From: Nemertoderma westbladi | Taxonomy: Eukaryota > Xenacoelomorpha > Nemertodermatida > Nemertodermatidae | Assembly (NCBI GenBank): GCA_032718475.1 | Contig: JAUCBJ010005709.1 | Location: forward strand, 1-22,530 | Length of the DNA: 22,530 bases | Reading direction: 5' to 3' | Shown here: positions 9,700 through 19,656 of the stretch, in pieces | Layout of the letters: each line of letters begins with the position of its first letter | Numbering within the stretch: the stretch's first letter is position 1 | Notes under the pieces: model-generated | What the model saw: only the letters and a program-made list of their open reading frames with translations | Databases searched by the model: none | Told to the model about the DNA's origin: nothing | Program-made: the position numbers and the translations under genes

Positions 9700-9843
9700 T
9701 TAAGTTGTGTATTCCATCCATGTTATACATATCTACCTATTTAATTAGTTATTAATTTAAACATACTCTCCGCCGCAATAATTTTAACTTATTACGCATT
9801 ACTTCATATTACGCTCTCATATTTCATCTGCCTAAATATTTGA

Positions 9844-10000
9844 GCAATATATTTATTTGCAATATATTTATTTGCAATATATTTATTTGCAATATATTTA
9901 TTTGCAATATATTTATTTGCAATATATTTATTTGCAATATATTTATTTGCAATATATTTATTTGCAATATATTTATTTGCAATATATTTATTTGCAATAT
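9844..10000. repeat. 15-bp microsatellite, about 10.5 units
   Basis: GCAATATATTTATTT is repeated perfectly from 9844, ending in a partial unit at 10000. Open frames through it encode IFICN or YLQYI pentapeptide repeats, which follow from the 15-bp period and are not evidence of a gene. Confidence 0.97.
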
Positions 10001-10436
10001 ACTGTGTTGTACAATAATTTTTACTTGTATTTAAGATGTTTCGTCGCAGCTTTTTTTAAAATTACCAAACAAAAAATTCGAAAAAACAACTTATTTTAAT
10101 GCACAATATTCTCTCATCGCACTTGACATCAAACTTGACGATTAGCTTTTATCTTTCTGGTTTAAATTTTAAAGCGAAAAGGAAAATGTATCAAATTCCA
10201 AAATAATTTTTGCGGTCGTCTAAAATGTCCCAAACGACAGAGGAGGAATCTACTGTATTTACTTAAAAAAACACTGTATTTGCGCCAAATTGTTTCTTTA
10301 TAACATTCCAGACGCAGTTTACTACACAGTACCTTATGATTAGCGGGAAATTCAAAATAAATAAATGAATAATTTAGTAATAATAATAAGCTAATGAACA
10401 TTATTCTAATTTAACATAAGCCTATAATAAGACCTT
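10001..10436. other. Non-coding gap before the LINE
   Basis: AT-rich, with no recognisable gene. A minus-strand open frame of 79 codons (10162-10401) has no family features and unremarkable composition, so it was not annotated. Confidence 0.5.
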
Positions 10437-10482
10437 ACTGCCTGTCTCAGCCCCTACTGGAGAGAGAGCAGCCAACAATTCT

Positions 10483-13400
10483 TTGAGTCCCTTTCCTGAT
10501 GACCTTTCTGGCCCAAACCCTGGGTCACCAGGAAGGCCAGATTGTGATGGGGAGAGGGATTCTGGAGTTGGAGGCTACTCTCATGTTCCACCCCGACCAA
10601 CAAAGCCATTGGTGAATCTGAGGCAAGTCACAAGACTAGCCTCAGTAAACACCCTAACACTCGGGTCCCCAATGCGACAAGGTGAGCTTGGCCTTGGCAG
10701 ATAAGCTTTCTCTTAGCGCAGTGGGTGTACAAGAGCACCGAATGCAGACTGGACAGACTGATGAGGTTCTGATTAAGGACATGGGGAGCGGTTGGCGACT
10801 CGCCCTCGCGTCAGCAGATGATAGTGGCAATGGTGGAATTGGTCTATTGATGAATCCAACTGCACATGCAGCATTAGACAAAATAGACCAAATCTCTAAC
10901 CGCATCATCCGTTGCCACTTCTCATGTTCTGGAAGACTGGCTAAGAAGTTTCCTAAGGTGGTTCTGATTGTGTGCTACTCTCCAACTAGTGTTGCCCCTG
11001 TAGAGGAGGTGGAAAATTTCTACCACAACCTACAAGCAGCTACTGATGGAGTGGATCAGCATGCATTCTTAACATTCCTGGGAGACTTAAATGCAAGTCT
11101 GCATCAATCACCTACATCGCCCTGGGTCTATAGCAATAGTGTTAACCGAAATTCTGTCCATCTTCATGAATTTATCTCTGGAAATGGATTGTTTTCGGCT
11201 GGAACCCAGTTCAAGAAGCGAACTGGAAAGCTATGGACTCATAGTGGACCCAGTGGTCACAAGTCCCAGATAGACCATATTCTGTTTCGTGGGAAATACA
11301 GGAGCTCTATACAAGACTGTAATGCATTTACACTTCGACCCTTCTCCAGTGATCACCGCCTTATTGTGGCCAAGGTAAGATTTAGTCTGCGTGCTAGAAG
11401 AACAACGAAATCTGCCTTGCCACGGCATGACTGGTCCTCTCTGTTGCAACAGCCAAGTGTGAGATCCAGCTTCACACTACAGCTGAGCAACAGGTATGAG
11501 GCTCTTGCCTCTGAGGCGGCAGATCACTGTGAGGGCTATACTGCCTTTACAGAAGCAGTTAAGTTAGCAGCTGCAGAAACAGTTCCTGTATACCCTCGAA
11601 ACAGGAAAAGGGCCCCCTGGACTGACAACAAAATTCAGAAGTGCCGAAATGACCTTCATAAGGCGCAGAAAGAGTCCCGACTCAAACAGACTACAGCGGC
11701 CAAGAATGCAGTTCAGGCTGCATCTAGGTCCCTGAACAGGCAGTACTCTGCTAATCTACAGGAGCTAATAAACCAACAGGTTAATGCCATCAATGATGCT
11801 GATGACAGCAGGCAATCATCCCAGGCATGGAAATCGATCAATCTGCTTACTGGGCGTAAAAGCCAACCAACCACCAAGGTTAAGGCTGAATCACCAGCCG
11901 ATCGCCTCAATGGTTGGAAAGCCCACTTTGAAAAGCTCCTCAATAATGACAGGGTATTGCCTGATAACTTTATAGAAGTAAAAGTGTCTGAGTCTGTACT
12001 CCCAGATATTCCCATTGGCGATATCTCCTTTGCAGAAGTGAAGGCTGCTGCAAAGAGCATTAAGACCAATCGTGCCAGTGGAGTAGATGGTGTTCCCCCT
12101 GAGGTCTTTAAAATACCTGAGTGTTTAAAGCTCATCTATCCCATCATAGTAGACATGTACCGAACAACAAGAGTCCCACAAGAAATGAAAACAAATAAGT
12201 TGGTGCCAGTTCCCAAGAAGGGCAACCTAACACTCTATGGTTCTTTTCGGGGAATCTCATTGATCTCGATTGCTGCAAAGCTATACAATAGGATTCTATT
12301 AAATCGCATCAGGGATCCCATTGAGAGACTGCTCCGTGGACATCTGAATGGGTTCCGTAAAGGTCGTGGGACCATGGAGCCCATTTTGGCACTTAGAAGG
12401 ATAATTGAAGAGTTATTAAAAAAGAAAGACAGGCATCTGGCTGTTATCTTTGTTGACTTCTTCAAGGCCTTTGATTCAGTCTCTCGCTCACGTATGTTCA
12501 GCATACTTTCATTATATGGGATTCCTGATGAAATTATTGCAGCAATCAGATCATAATACGATGGTTCGACAACATTTGTGTCTACTGTTGACGGTGACAC
12601 AGAACCATTTGAAGTGTTATGGGGCGTCCTCCAAGGAGACACACTTGCACCATTCTTGTTCATTATTGTGGTTGACTATGTTCTACGCATGTCCTTAGAT
12701 CATTATAATGATGATGGGGTGATGATAACTCCACCTACTGGCTCCAGAAGTCGAGGAAATCCTGCCAAGTACCTAACTGATCTAGACTTTGCTGATGACT
12801 TAGGAGTACTCTCAGAATCATTAGAGGGAGCCCAACGGCTCCTCAGCTCATTAGAACATACTGCTTCTAGTGTTGGTCTTTTTATTAACTCCAGAAAGAC
12901 CAAAATTCTGACAGTTAACTTTGAGAGTCCTCAGCAAGTCTCTGATCGTATGAGCATAAGCTCAAAGGATGGTATGCTTGAGCATGTGGACGACTTCTGT
13001 TACCTGGGATCATGGATCCGGAAGTCAGGTGAGGACCTTCGAATACGTAAGGGAAAGGCATGGGCAGCCTTGAATAGGCTTTCCAGGATTTGGAAGTCAC
13101 CGAGAATTAATCGGAAACTTAAGGTCCGATTATTTAGAGCAGCAGTAGTTCCAGTACTCCTCTATGGGAGTCCATGCTGGGCTCTAACTGCACATTCTAA
13201 CTCACATTCACAAGAATGCTACGCCGGGTTCATTGTGTCAAGTACAATGCACACATCTCCAACCAGACACTATATAACATTGGAGGTGTCTCATTGGTTC
13301 CCCCAAGCTTGACACTAGAACAAAATCGCCTCCGCTTTGCAGGAAATTGCTTTCGCCGTGAGGACCAGCCAGTGCATAATCTTGTACTTTGGCAGCCTCA

Positions 13401-13554
13401 TGGAGTGAATAAGCATGGTGGACAGCCCATGACTTTCTTGAGACGCATCTTAAAGGACACTGGCCTTGAAGATGCGGATGATCTAGCAAATGTCATGGGT
13501 GATAGGGAGTTGTGGCGGTGCAATTTTGTTGACAAGCCGGCACAGCATTCTTAA
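10483..13554 (+). pseudogene. LINE polyprotein: APE endonuclease + reverse transcriptase
   Basis: The endonuclease shows RLASVNTLT (motif with Asn), GVQEHR (catalytic Glu), FLGDLNA, SQIDHIL and SSDHRL (catalytic His). A frame change near 10680 separates the first motif from the rest. The RT follows: ASGVDGVPPEVFK, LVPVPKKGN, FRGISL, LNGFRKGRGTMEP, FVDFFKAFDS (motif A), GVLQGDTLAPFLFI (motif B) and LDFADDLGVLSES (motif C, FADD). The main frame runs from 10682 to an in-frame TAA at 12554-12556. The paralogue at 19.2 kb has GTA (Val) in that place, so this is a nonsense change. Reading resumes in the same frame to about 13210, then shifts to MLRRVHC and ends in the conserved RRLRFAG-like and LVLWQPHG region, stopping at 13554. 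The copy is inactive but recently so. Confidence 0.92.
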
Positions 13555-13584
13555 AAATGCAGCTGCAATGCAGCATGCCGATCC

Positions 13585-13607
13585 TAGTAGTAGTAGTAGT
13601 AGTAGTA
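13585..13607 (+). repeat. (TAG)n 3' tail of the LINE
   Basis: TAG is repeated about 7.7 times directly after the 3' hairpin of the LINE. It marks the end of the element. Confidence 0.85.
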
Positions 13608-13784
13608 TCTATTTTAATATATTAATTATTAATAAAATTGATTCGATAACAAAATTATTAAGAATTTGATGTCGTTTGAGATATTTAAAAAAAAAGTGGT
13701 AAATTTACATTTGAATTTAAATGGTTTTTTAAATTTTACAAACTGCCATTATTGAATGGGAGAATCTTTTAGGCTCGTTAAGTC
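13608..13784. other. AT-rich spacer
   Basis: It lies between the LINE tail and the 63-bp minisatellite. No gene was seen. Confidence 0.5.
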
Positions 13785-14216
13785 AAGGAATGCCTGTTCA
13801 CCACCATGGGTGATCTTCCACAGTAAACCCTTGCACTCTGTTTCCTAAAGGAATGCTTGTTCACCACCATGGGTGATCTTCCACAGTAAACCCTTCCACT
13901 CTGATTCCTAAAGGAGTGCCTGTTTACCACCATGGGTGATCTTCCACAATAAACCCTTCCACTCTGTTTCCTAAAGGAATGCCTGTTCACCACCATGGGT
14001 GATCTTCCACAGTAAACCCTTCCACTCTGTTTCCTAAAGGAATGTCTGTTTACCACCATGGGTGATCTTCCACAGTAAACCCTTCCACTCTGTTTCCTAA
14101 AGGAGTGCCTGTTTACCACCTTGGGTGATCTTCCACAGTAAACCCTTCCACTCTGTTTCCTAAAGGAGTGCTTGTTCACAACCATGGGTGATCTTCAACA
14201 GTAAACCCTTCCACTT
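13785..14216. repeat. 63-bp minisatellite, ~6.9 units
   Basis: CATGGGTGATC recurs at 13805, 13868, 13931, 13994 and 14057, with variants at 14120 and 14183, exactly 63 bp apart. Units differ at a few positions (for example GAATGC/GAGTGC and CATGGG/CTTGGG). Because 63 is 21 codons, the minus strand is open for 135 codons (14185-13778) and encodes 21-residue repeats with the core HSFRKQSGRVYCGRSP. Substitutions among units include both silent and amino-acid-changing ones. No start context or promoter supports it as a gene; I treat it as a minisatellite that happens to be open. Confidence 0.95.
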
Positions 14217-14218
14217 TT

Positions 14219-14325
14219 TAAGAGGCGTCTCATGAAAGTCATGGGCTGTCCACCATGCTTATTTTCTCCATGAAGCTGCCAAAGCACAAGATTGTGCACA
14301 GGTTGGTCCTCACGGCGAAAGTAAT
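14219..14325 (-). mobile_element. Antisense fragment of LINE 3' coding region
   Basis: Read on the minus strand, this matches 13347-13453 of the LINE at roughly 88% by eye. Shared stretches include TTTCGCCGTGAGGACCA, CTTTGGCAGC and AAGCATGGTGGACAGCCCAT. It joins the 63-bp minisatellite directly at its 3' side (minus orientation), with no (TAG)n tail, so it is an internal fragment rather than a complete insertion. Confidence 0.9.
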
Positions 14326-14422
14326 ATGTAACTTACTTTCTTATAAAAGGATATTACACAATTGATTCTGACCTATTTCAATGTTGTACGTTTTAGAATA
14401 TAAAAATTATAAATAAACATAG
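14326..14422. other. Short AT-rich spacer
   Basis: No feature was recognised. Confidence 0.4.
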
Positions 14423-14501
14423 CAATTATAATTACCGGTAATTAAACTTATAAATAAATATACCAATTATAATTACCGGTAATTCAACTTATAAATAAAT
14501 A
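14423..14501. repeat. 41-bp duplication around a 14-bp palindrome
   Basis: The two copies begin at 14423 and 14464 and share CAATTATAATTACCGGTAAT and CTTATAAATAAAT. Each contains AATTACCGGTAATT or a near copy, a perfect palindrome in the first copy (14430-14443). Confidence 0.8.
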
Positions 14502-14549
14502 GGCCTAAACCAATTGTTTACTAGCTGAATAAATTTTCGTTTTGTTGGT

Positions 14550-14762
14550 GGTGATTTCATTTCTCATGTCAGTTTTTATGTTTTATGGATTCAAACAGTT
14601 TGTTTGTCTGTCGGACTGTCAGTCAGTCTGTCTGTCTGTCAAAAAAATAAGGAAGTATACTAGCTAACTAAAGTCAGCTAGTTTTACTCAGTTAGAGTCA
14701 GTTAAAGGCAGTTTAGGTCAGCTAATATGCTTCTTTATTTTTGACAGACAGACCGACTGACA
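14550..14762. repeat. Inverted repeat rich in GTCT/GACA
   Basis: The left arm 14618-14668 (GTCAGTCAGTCTGTCTGTC, poly-A, then AAGTATACTAGCTAAC) is inverted at 14717-14762. The loop between them is made of imperfect ~10-bp GTCAGTTAAA-like repeats. The flank at 14550-14564 (GGTGATTTCATTTCT), followed by a GTCT run, also occurs at 20430-20510 inside the TTAA element. This is probably a related, decayed mobile element. Confidence 0.65.
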
Positions 14763-15065
14763 GACTTCGATAGTCTAGACTTCTTCAAGCATGAAAACTG
14801 CCATCGGAAATGAATTTTCCGATCAGAAATACCCCCACACCGAAATTTTATTTGGCTAAAATATTTCTATATTTTCGACAAACAAACGAACAGACGAACA
14901 GATAGTTAAGATTTACTTCGATTAAATACAAACTTTTCGAGCATTTAAATCAATATTTCAAAATGAACATTATAAAATTTTCCTTTTATTAACTTTCACT
15001 ATCTCTTTCGTAACTTTTGAACTGTGGGTAGCAATTAGATATTAAAATGCGCTTCTTGTGCAATA
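14763..15065. other. Non-coding gap
   Basis: No gene was seen. A GACA-type simple repeat (CGAACAGACGAACAGATAG) occurs near 14888. Confidence 0.45.
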
Positions 15066-15312
15066 AAGCAAGCAAACAAACAGTCGGCCAAAGCCGGAGG
15101 CGACCCGAAGGCTCCTCTTTCGATAGCTGCTACCCGAGGGTAGGGGTGGGCGCTACTCCTATCCCAAGATTTGCTCCCAGTTATTTAACTGGTACTCACT
15201 GATACTCATTTTATCGACCCCAGTGGATGAAAGGCTGTGTGAACCCTGGCGGGGCTGAACCAACAACCAATAGATTGCAGGCCCAGCGCTCAACCAACTG
15301 AGCTACCCTGCC
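15066..15312 (-). mobile_element. tRNA-derived SINE
   Basis: On the minus strand the element starts at 15312 with GGCAGGG and has a perfect Pol III A box, TAGCTCAGTTGG (15294-15305), and a near-consensus B box, GGTTCAGCCCC (15251-15261). This is the spacing of a tRNA head. A body follows with a conserved-looking block (GGTCGATAAAATGAGTATC, about 15201-15219), then a GC-rich segment, and a 3' tail of TTTG/CTTG repeats at about 15066-15080. The body resembles SINE core domains shared widely among invertebrates; the family name is uncertain. It is not a functional tRNA gene, because the acceptor stem and anticodon arm do not fold well. Confidence 0.85.
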
Positions 15313-15915
15313 TTCTTATGCAATACTTAACTAAAAAATTAAACTTTCTCGGATTCGGCTGGTTTATATATGCACTGACACAATTATTGTACGTAAGTAA
15401 ACCAATATTATAAATAAATAAACCTTTCTAATACATAAGATATTTAGCACTCAAGTCAAATTACATATCGGAAAGCCCCCGGGGAGACTTTCAAACCACA
15501 AGTATAATGATACATCGTTGTTTATATTAAAATTATTATCAGTTGTGTTCAAAACAAAATAATAAGCAGGCCATTCTTGATATAATATTATATATTTTAT
15601 CATCTGGATGACGGGCACGGTGTAATTATATTATAATAATATTAGCAAATAGTAAATATTACAATTAAACATTTTATCAAATTATGTATCATCACAATAA
15701 TATTGTGAATTTATATTATTGTCTACTGTTACTTTCAAAGGCGATAGACAGCCTTTTGTTATTGGATTTAGTCAGCATAGAGTTTACCACCTTGTTCAAG
15801 CAGGTCAGTTTTGGGTTAGGAAATGATACTCAGGTTTACATCGTGTTACATTTTGTTACGATGGTACATATTCCATCATCAGCCAGTAGCTGTACGGCTG
15901 TACCATTACCGGTAC
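15313..15915. other. Non-coding, probably 3' UTR/downstream of the minus-strand exon
   Basis: The part nearest 15915 lies immediately after a stop codon on the minus strand and could be 3' UTR. No AATAAA on the minus strand was clearly positioned. The plus-strand open frame at 15684-15971 overlaps the exon in antisense and was rejected. Confidence 0.45.
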
Positions 15916-16152
15916 TCAATCATGTAAGTTATATTTTTTCTTCATATCCTCCTCGACCTGTTGCCATGTAAGCTTTTGCCATTTTGCCAGCGTCACTGGA
16001 TCAGCCTTTTTGAAACCGAATCGGCGACACAGATCCTCTGTAAACTTTCCTACGAACCATTTCCAGTATAGAGAGACCTGTACCGAGGTGTCTGGTGGAA
16101 TATGCCACGACGCGTAATACTTCTTATAGTCTTTGTACATCGCCCAATGACC
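15916..16152 (-). CDS. Terminal exon of an unidentified host gene
   Basis: On the minus strand an acceptor ACCATTACAG ends at 16153 and the exon opens with GGT CAT TGG GCG ATG. It runs 78 codons to TGA at 15916-15918. The peptide begins GHWAMYKDYKKYYASWHIPP, continues with SLYWKWFVGKFTEDLCRRFG and ends with WQKLTWQQVEEDMKKKYNLHD-type sequence. It is rich in Trp, Tyr and Lys with a charged, probably helical C-terminus. Composition and periodicity look like a real globular protein and not like the surrounding AT-rich DNA. The internal Met is not needed as a start, because the frame is open back to the acceptor. I do not recognise the family. The upstream exon would lie at higher coordinates; 19320-19460 is one candidate. 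Confidence 0.6.
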   Translation of the reverse strand, partial: GHWAMYKDYKKYYASWHIPPDTSVQVSLYWKWFVGKFTEDLCRRFGFKKADPVTLAKWQKLTWQQVEEDMKKKYNLHD

Positions 16153-17534
16153 CTGTAATGGTTTAAAATGGTTAATTGTTCGGGATCAGCAATACAATTT
16201 AATAACATTAAAATAGCTAAAAATGAAGGTATAAAAATGAAAAACTATTTAGTAAGTAGGATATATTGCTTCTGCAACTTTAAACGAATTATTTGAATAA
16301 CGTTCTGGAAAGACACTTTCACTCACGATGTAGCTAGTTTCATTGAAATTAACATAATTATTATCTATAATTTGCTAAAACTTTTACGTGAAACTTCTAA
16401 CTCAAAAGCGGATTTGTTCTTAAATTGTTACTTTTTCGCACGAATATATCCCAAAATAGGGAGAAAAGGAGGAGTATTTCTCTATTGAATATAATAACTC
16501 ATGTGATTTCACATTTTCCCGGCAAAAAAGTTGAATAATAAAATGTGAAAATATTATTGCTGGAATTTCTTAAATATTATTAATTCATCTTATTTAACAC
16601 TATTTCGTTCTATCTTTTATTTGATAATTAAGCTATAACTAGTGCAATTTAAGAATTAAATTACGTATTACATGGGAAAAAAGTAGAACATTTTTTCACT
16701 CTCGACCCCTTATTAACATCGATGTGGCTCGGTAAATAAAATTAATCTAGAATAGTGACAAAAGTTATACTTTTGTTCCCAAGTAAGTAATTGAAAATTA
16801 TTTTTATTCCACCGTCGTATAAAAATATGTTTTGAAATTGAGATGATATTTGTAGTATCATTAATGTGTATTGGTTCCCCAGCCCTATAAAGTTTTGAAA
16901 TTTACCATTTGTATGTCTTTTCGATGATTTTCTAAATTTGAATTATATTATTAACCATATTAGAATTAAATTAGTATCAATAATTGTCATAGAGTGTGTA
17001 GAAACCTTTTAAACAACAATGGAATCAGGCGTCAGGTGCTTCAATATTGTTTTTCCTTTTCGGTCGAATTAATACTTCTAAGTGCCTCAACTAATCAATA
17101 ATAATTGACTCATACGAACCGCAAAAGTCACGCGCCGTGTACGCACCTTCAAACCAACAGTGATACTATTTCCTCCAGAGATAACGAATGAATAGTAGAT
17201 ACTACAATGGTTCAATTATTATTTTATGTTTATTTTCCAATATTTGATCATTTGTAACAGCTCATTGTGCGTGAATGAGAAACCAGTACAACTGTCAAAT
17301 CTGAGTAATGAACTGTAATGTATATAAGTAATCACTTATGAGCATACATTAATTGCCTTTATTTATTTTGCTATAGATTTAAAATGATATTATATGTCAT
17401 TTCCTGCATTTAATATTATATTTCATGTCATATCTCAGAAGATTTTGATATCCAACTCCATTTTTAATGAAAAGCGGCGTCATATAAGATGAAATTAAAA
17501 TCGTAATTACTTAAAGTCAAAATACCTGACAGGA
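16153..17534. other. Non-coding, probably intron of the minus-strand gene
   Basis: AT-rich with stops in all frames. A possible small minus-strand exon with a donor-like AAG|GTGCGT at about 17145 encodes FVISGGNSITVGLK, but its acceptor is weak. I saw no repeat or RNA gene. Confidence 0.45.
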
Positions 17535-17594
17535 TAATGTTGTATGGTGTCTGTTTGGAGATGTGTGTTCATTGTACTTGACACAATAACCCCG
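17535..17594 (-). mobile_element. Antisense ~60-bp LINE fragment
   Basis: Read on the minus strand, it matches 13226-13285 of the LINE, with shared ATTGTGTCAAGTACAATG and ACACATCTCCAA. It stands 37 bp from the start of the sense LINE piece at 17632 and comes from a more 3' part of the element, so order and orientation are rearranged. Confidence 0.8.
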
Positions 17595-17631
17595 CAGTAG
17601 TGATTGTGTATGTATATGTCATTGAACAAGC

Positions 17632-19319
17632 CTGGCTAAGAAGTTTCCTAAGGTGGTTCTGATTGTGTGCTACTCTCCAACTAGTGTTGCCCCTGTAGAG
17701 GAGGTGGAAAATTTCTACCAGAATCTACAAGCAGCTACTGATGGAGTGGATCAGCATGCATTCTTAACATTCCTGGGAGACTTTAATGCAAGTCTGCATC
17801 AATCACCTACATCGCCCTGGGTCTATAGCAATAGTCCATCTTCAATTCCGTCCATTCCGGAAATTCCGTCCATCTTCAGGATTTTATCTCTGGAAATGGA
17901 TTGTTTTCGGCTGGAACCCAGTTCAAGAAGCGAACTGGAAAGCTATGGACTCATAGTGGACCCAGTGGTCACAAGTCCCAGATAGACCATATCCTGTTTG
18001 GTAGGAAATACAGGAGCTCTATACAAGACTGTAATGCATTTACACTACGACCCTTCTCCAGTGATCACCGCCTTATTGTGGCCAAGGTAAGACTTAGTCT
18101 GCGTGCTAGCAGAACAACGAAATCTGCCTTGCCGCAGCATGACTGGTCCTCTCTGTTGCAACAGCCAAGTGTGAGATCCAGCTTCACACTACAGCTGAGC
18201 AACAGGTATGAGGTTCTTGCCTCTGAGGCGGCAGATCACTGTGAGGGCTATACTGCCTTCACAGAGGCAGTTAAGTTAGCAGCTGCAGAAACAGTTCCTG
18301 TATACCCTCGAAACAGGAAACGGGCCCCCTGGACTGACAACAAAATTCAGAAGTGCCGAAATGACCTCTACAAGGCGCAGAAAGAGTCCCGACTCAAACA
18401 GAATACAGCGGCCAAGAATGCAGTTAAGGCTGCATCTAGGTCCCTGAACAGGCAGTACTCTGTTAATTTACACGAGCTAATAAACCAACAGGTTGATGCC
18501 ATCAATGATGCCGACGACAGCAGGCAATCATCCCAGGCATGGAGATCGATCAACTTGCTTGCTGGTCGAAAAAGCCAACCAACCACCAAGGCTGAATCAC
18601 CAGCCGATCGCCTCAATGGTTGGAAGGCCCACTTTGAAAAGCTCCTCAATAATGACAGGGTATTGCCTGATAACTTTATAGAAGTAAAAGTGTCTGAGTC
18701 TGTACTCCCAGATATTCCCATGGTGATATCTCCTTTGCAGAAGTGAAGGCTGCTGCAAAGAGCATTAAGACCAATCGTGCCAGTGGAGTAGATGGTGTTC
18801 CCCCTGAGGTCTTTAAAATACCTGAGTGTTTAAAGCTCATCTATCCCATCATAGTAGACATGTACCGAACAACAAGAGTCCCACAAGAAATGAAAACAAA
18901 TAAGTTGGTGCCAGTTCCCAAGAAGGGCAACCTAACACTCTATGGTTCTTTTCGGGGAATCTCATTGATCTAGATTGCTGCAAAGCTATACAATAGAATT
19001 TTATTAAATCGCATCAGGGATCCCATTGAGAGACTGCTCCGTGGAAATCAGAATGGGTTCCGTAAAGGTCGTGGGACCATGGAGCCCATTTTGGCACTTA
19101 GAAGGGTAATTGAAGAGATATCAAAAAAGAAAGACAGGCTGTTATCTTTGTTGACTTCTTCAAGGCCTTTGATTCAGTCTCTCGCTCACGTATGTTCAGC
19201 ATACTTTCATTATATGGGATTCCTGATGAAATTATTGCAGCAATCAGATCAGTATACGATGGTTCGACAACATTTGTGTCTACCGTTGACGGTGACACAG
19301 AACCATTTGAAGTTTTATA
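17632..19319 (+). pseudogene. Second RTE-like LINE copy, truncated at both ends
   Basis: It corresponds to 10937-12620 of the first copy at high identity. It starts inside the endonuclease (LAKKFPKVVLIVCYSP) and stops just before RT motif B. Lesions relative to the first copy are an insertion with a short duplication of CCATTCCG-type sequence near 17836-17870 that shifts the frame, a 3-bp deletion near 18590 and a 1-bp deletion near 18722. It also has C to A giving TAG at about 18971 and a 7-bp loss at about 19138. At the position of the first copy's stop codon it has GTA, which shows the ancestral codon. Loss of the 3' end is unusual for a LINE and implies later deletion or rearrangement. 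Confidence 0.92.
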
Positions 19320-19460
19320 GAGCCCCATAAATATAAACTGCACCAAATGGATGAAGAGGTCCACCACACAGTAACCTGGTATTTTTTGCCTTTCTCGAAA
19401 ATTACAGTATCCAACTTCACCATTGATTAGGAACCTGGAGTTTCCGTACGTCACCAATGC
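19320..19460 (-). CDS. Possible exon fragment abutting the LINE
   Basis: On the minus strand the sequence after TTTACAAACTAG (acceptor-like, ending at 19461) is open. It encodes ALVTYGNSRFLINGEVGYCN, then FRERQKIPGYCVVDLFIHLV and QFIFMGLYK, up to the point where antisense LINE sequence begins. The composition looks protein-like, with no stop in 47 codons of moderately AT-rich DNA. No donor was found before the LINE junction, so the exon may be cut by the LINE. I do not recognise the family. It lies on the same strand as the terminal exon at 15916-16152 and could belong to the same gene. Chance or another transposon remains possible. Confidence 0.3.
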
Positions 19461-19656
19461 CTAGTTTGTAAATGCTGGTCTAATATAATTGAATTTAATT
19501 TAATTTCATACATAATTATCACTAAAATGGTAGAATAGAAAAATACACGTACAGGGTTTATGTAATATATATTACATAGTGCAATACTTCACCATGTGAT
19601 TAAGTGGTGAAACTGAATCTAAACATTCCGATGGTTTGTTAATAATGTCATAATAA
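19461..19656. other. AT-rich spacer
   Basis: It contains TTGAATTTAATTTAATTTCAT and an ATATATAT-type palindrome near 19561-19577. No gene was seen. Confidence 0.4.

Larger units (their letters stand above)
10437..13607 (+). mobile_element. RTE-like non-LTR retrotransposon, near full length
   Basis: This ~3.17-kb LINE carries one long coding region (endonuclease then reverse transcriptase) and ends in a short hairpin (GCTGC-AAT-GCAGC, 13562-13574) followed by a (TAG)n tail at 13585-13607. A simple-repeat 3' tail instead of poly(A) is usual for RTE and related LINEs. The 5' end is approximate: LINE-like sequence is recognisable from about 10437-10490. Clade placement (RTE, RTEX or Proto-type) is not resolved. 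Other pieces of the same family lie at 14219-14325, 17535-17594 and 17632-19319. Confidence 0.9.

Noticed and set aside
9840-10034. Open frames of IFICN or YLQYI repeats
   Set aside because: They are translations of a perfect 15-bp microsatellite.
15251-15312. tRNA gene
   Set aside because: A and B boxes are present, but the cloverleaf is poor and a SINE body and tail follow. It is annotated as a tRNA-derived SINE.
17140-17200. Small minus-strand exon encoding FVISGGNSITVGLK before GTGCGT
   Set aside because: The donor is acceptable but the acceptor is weak and only one ~18-codon frame is open. Chance is too likely.
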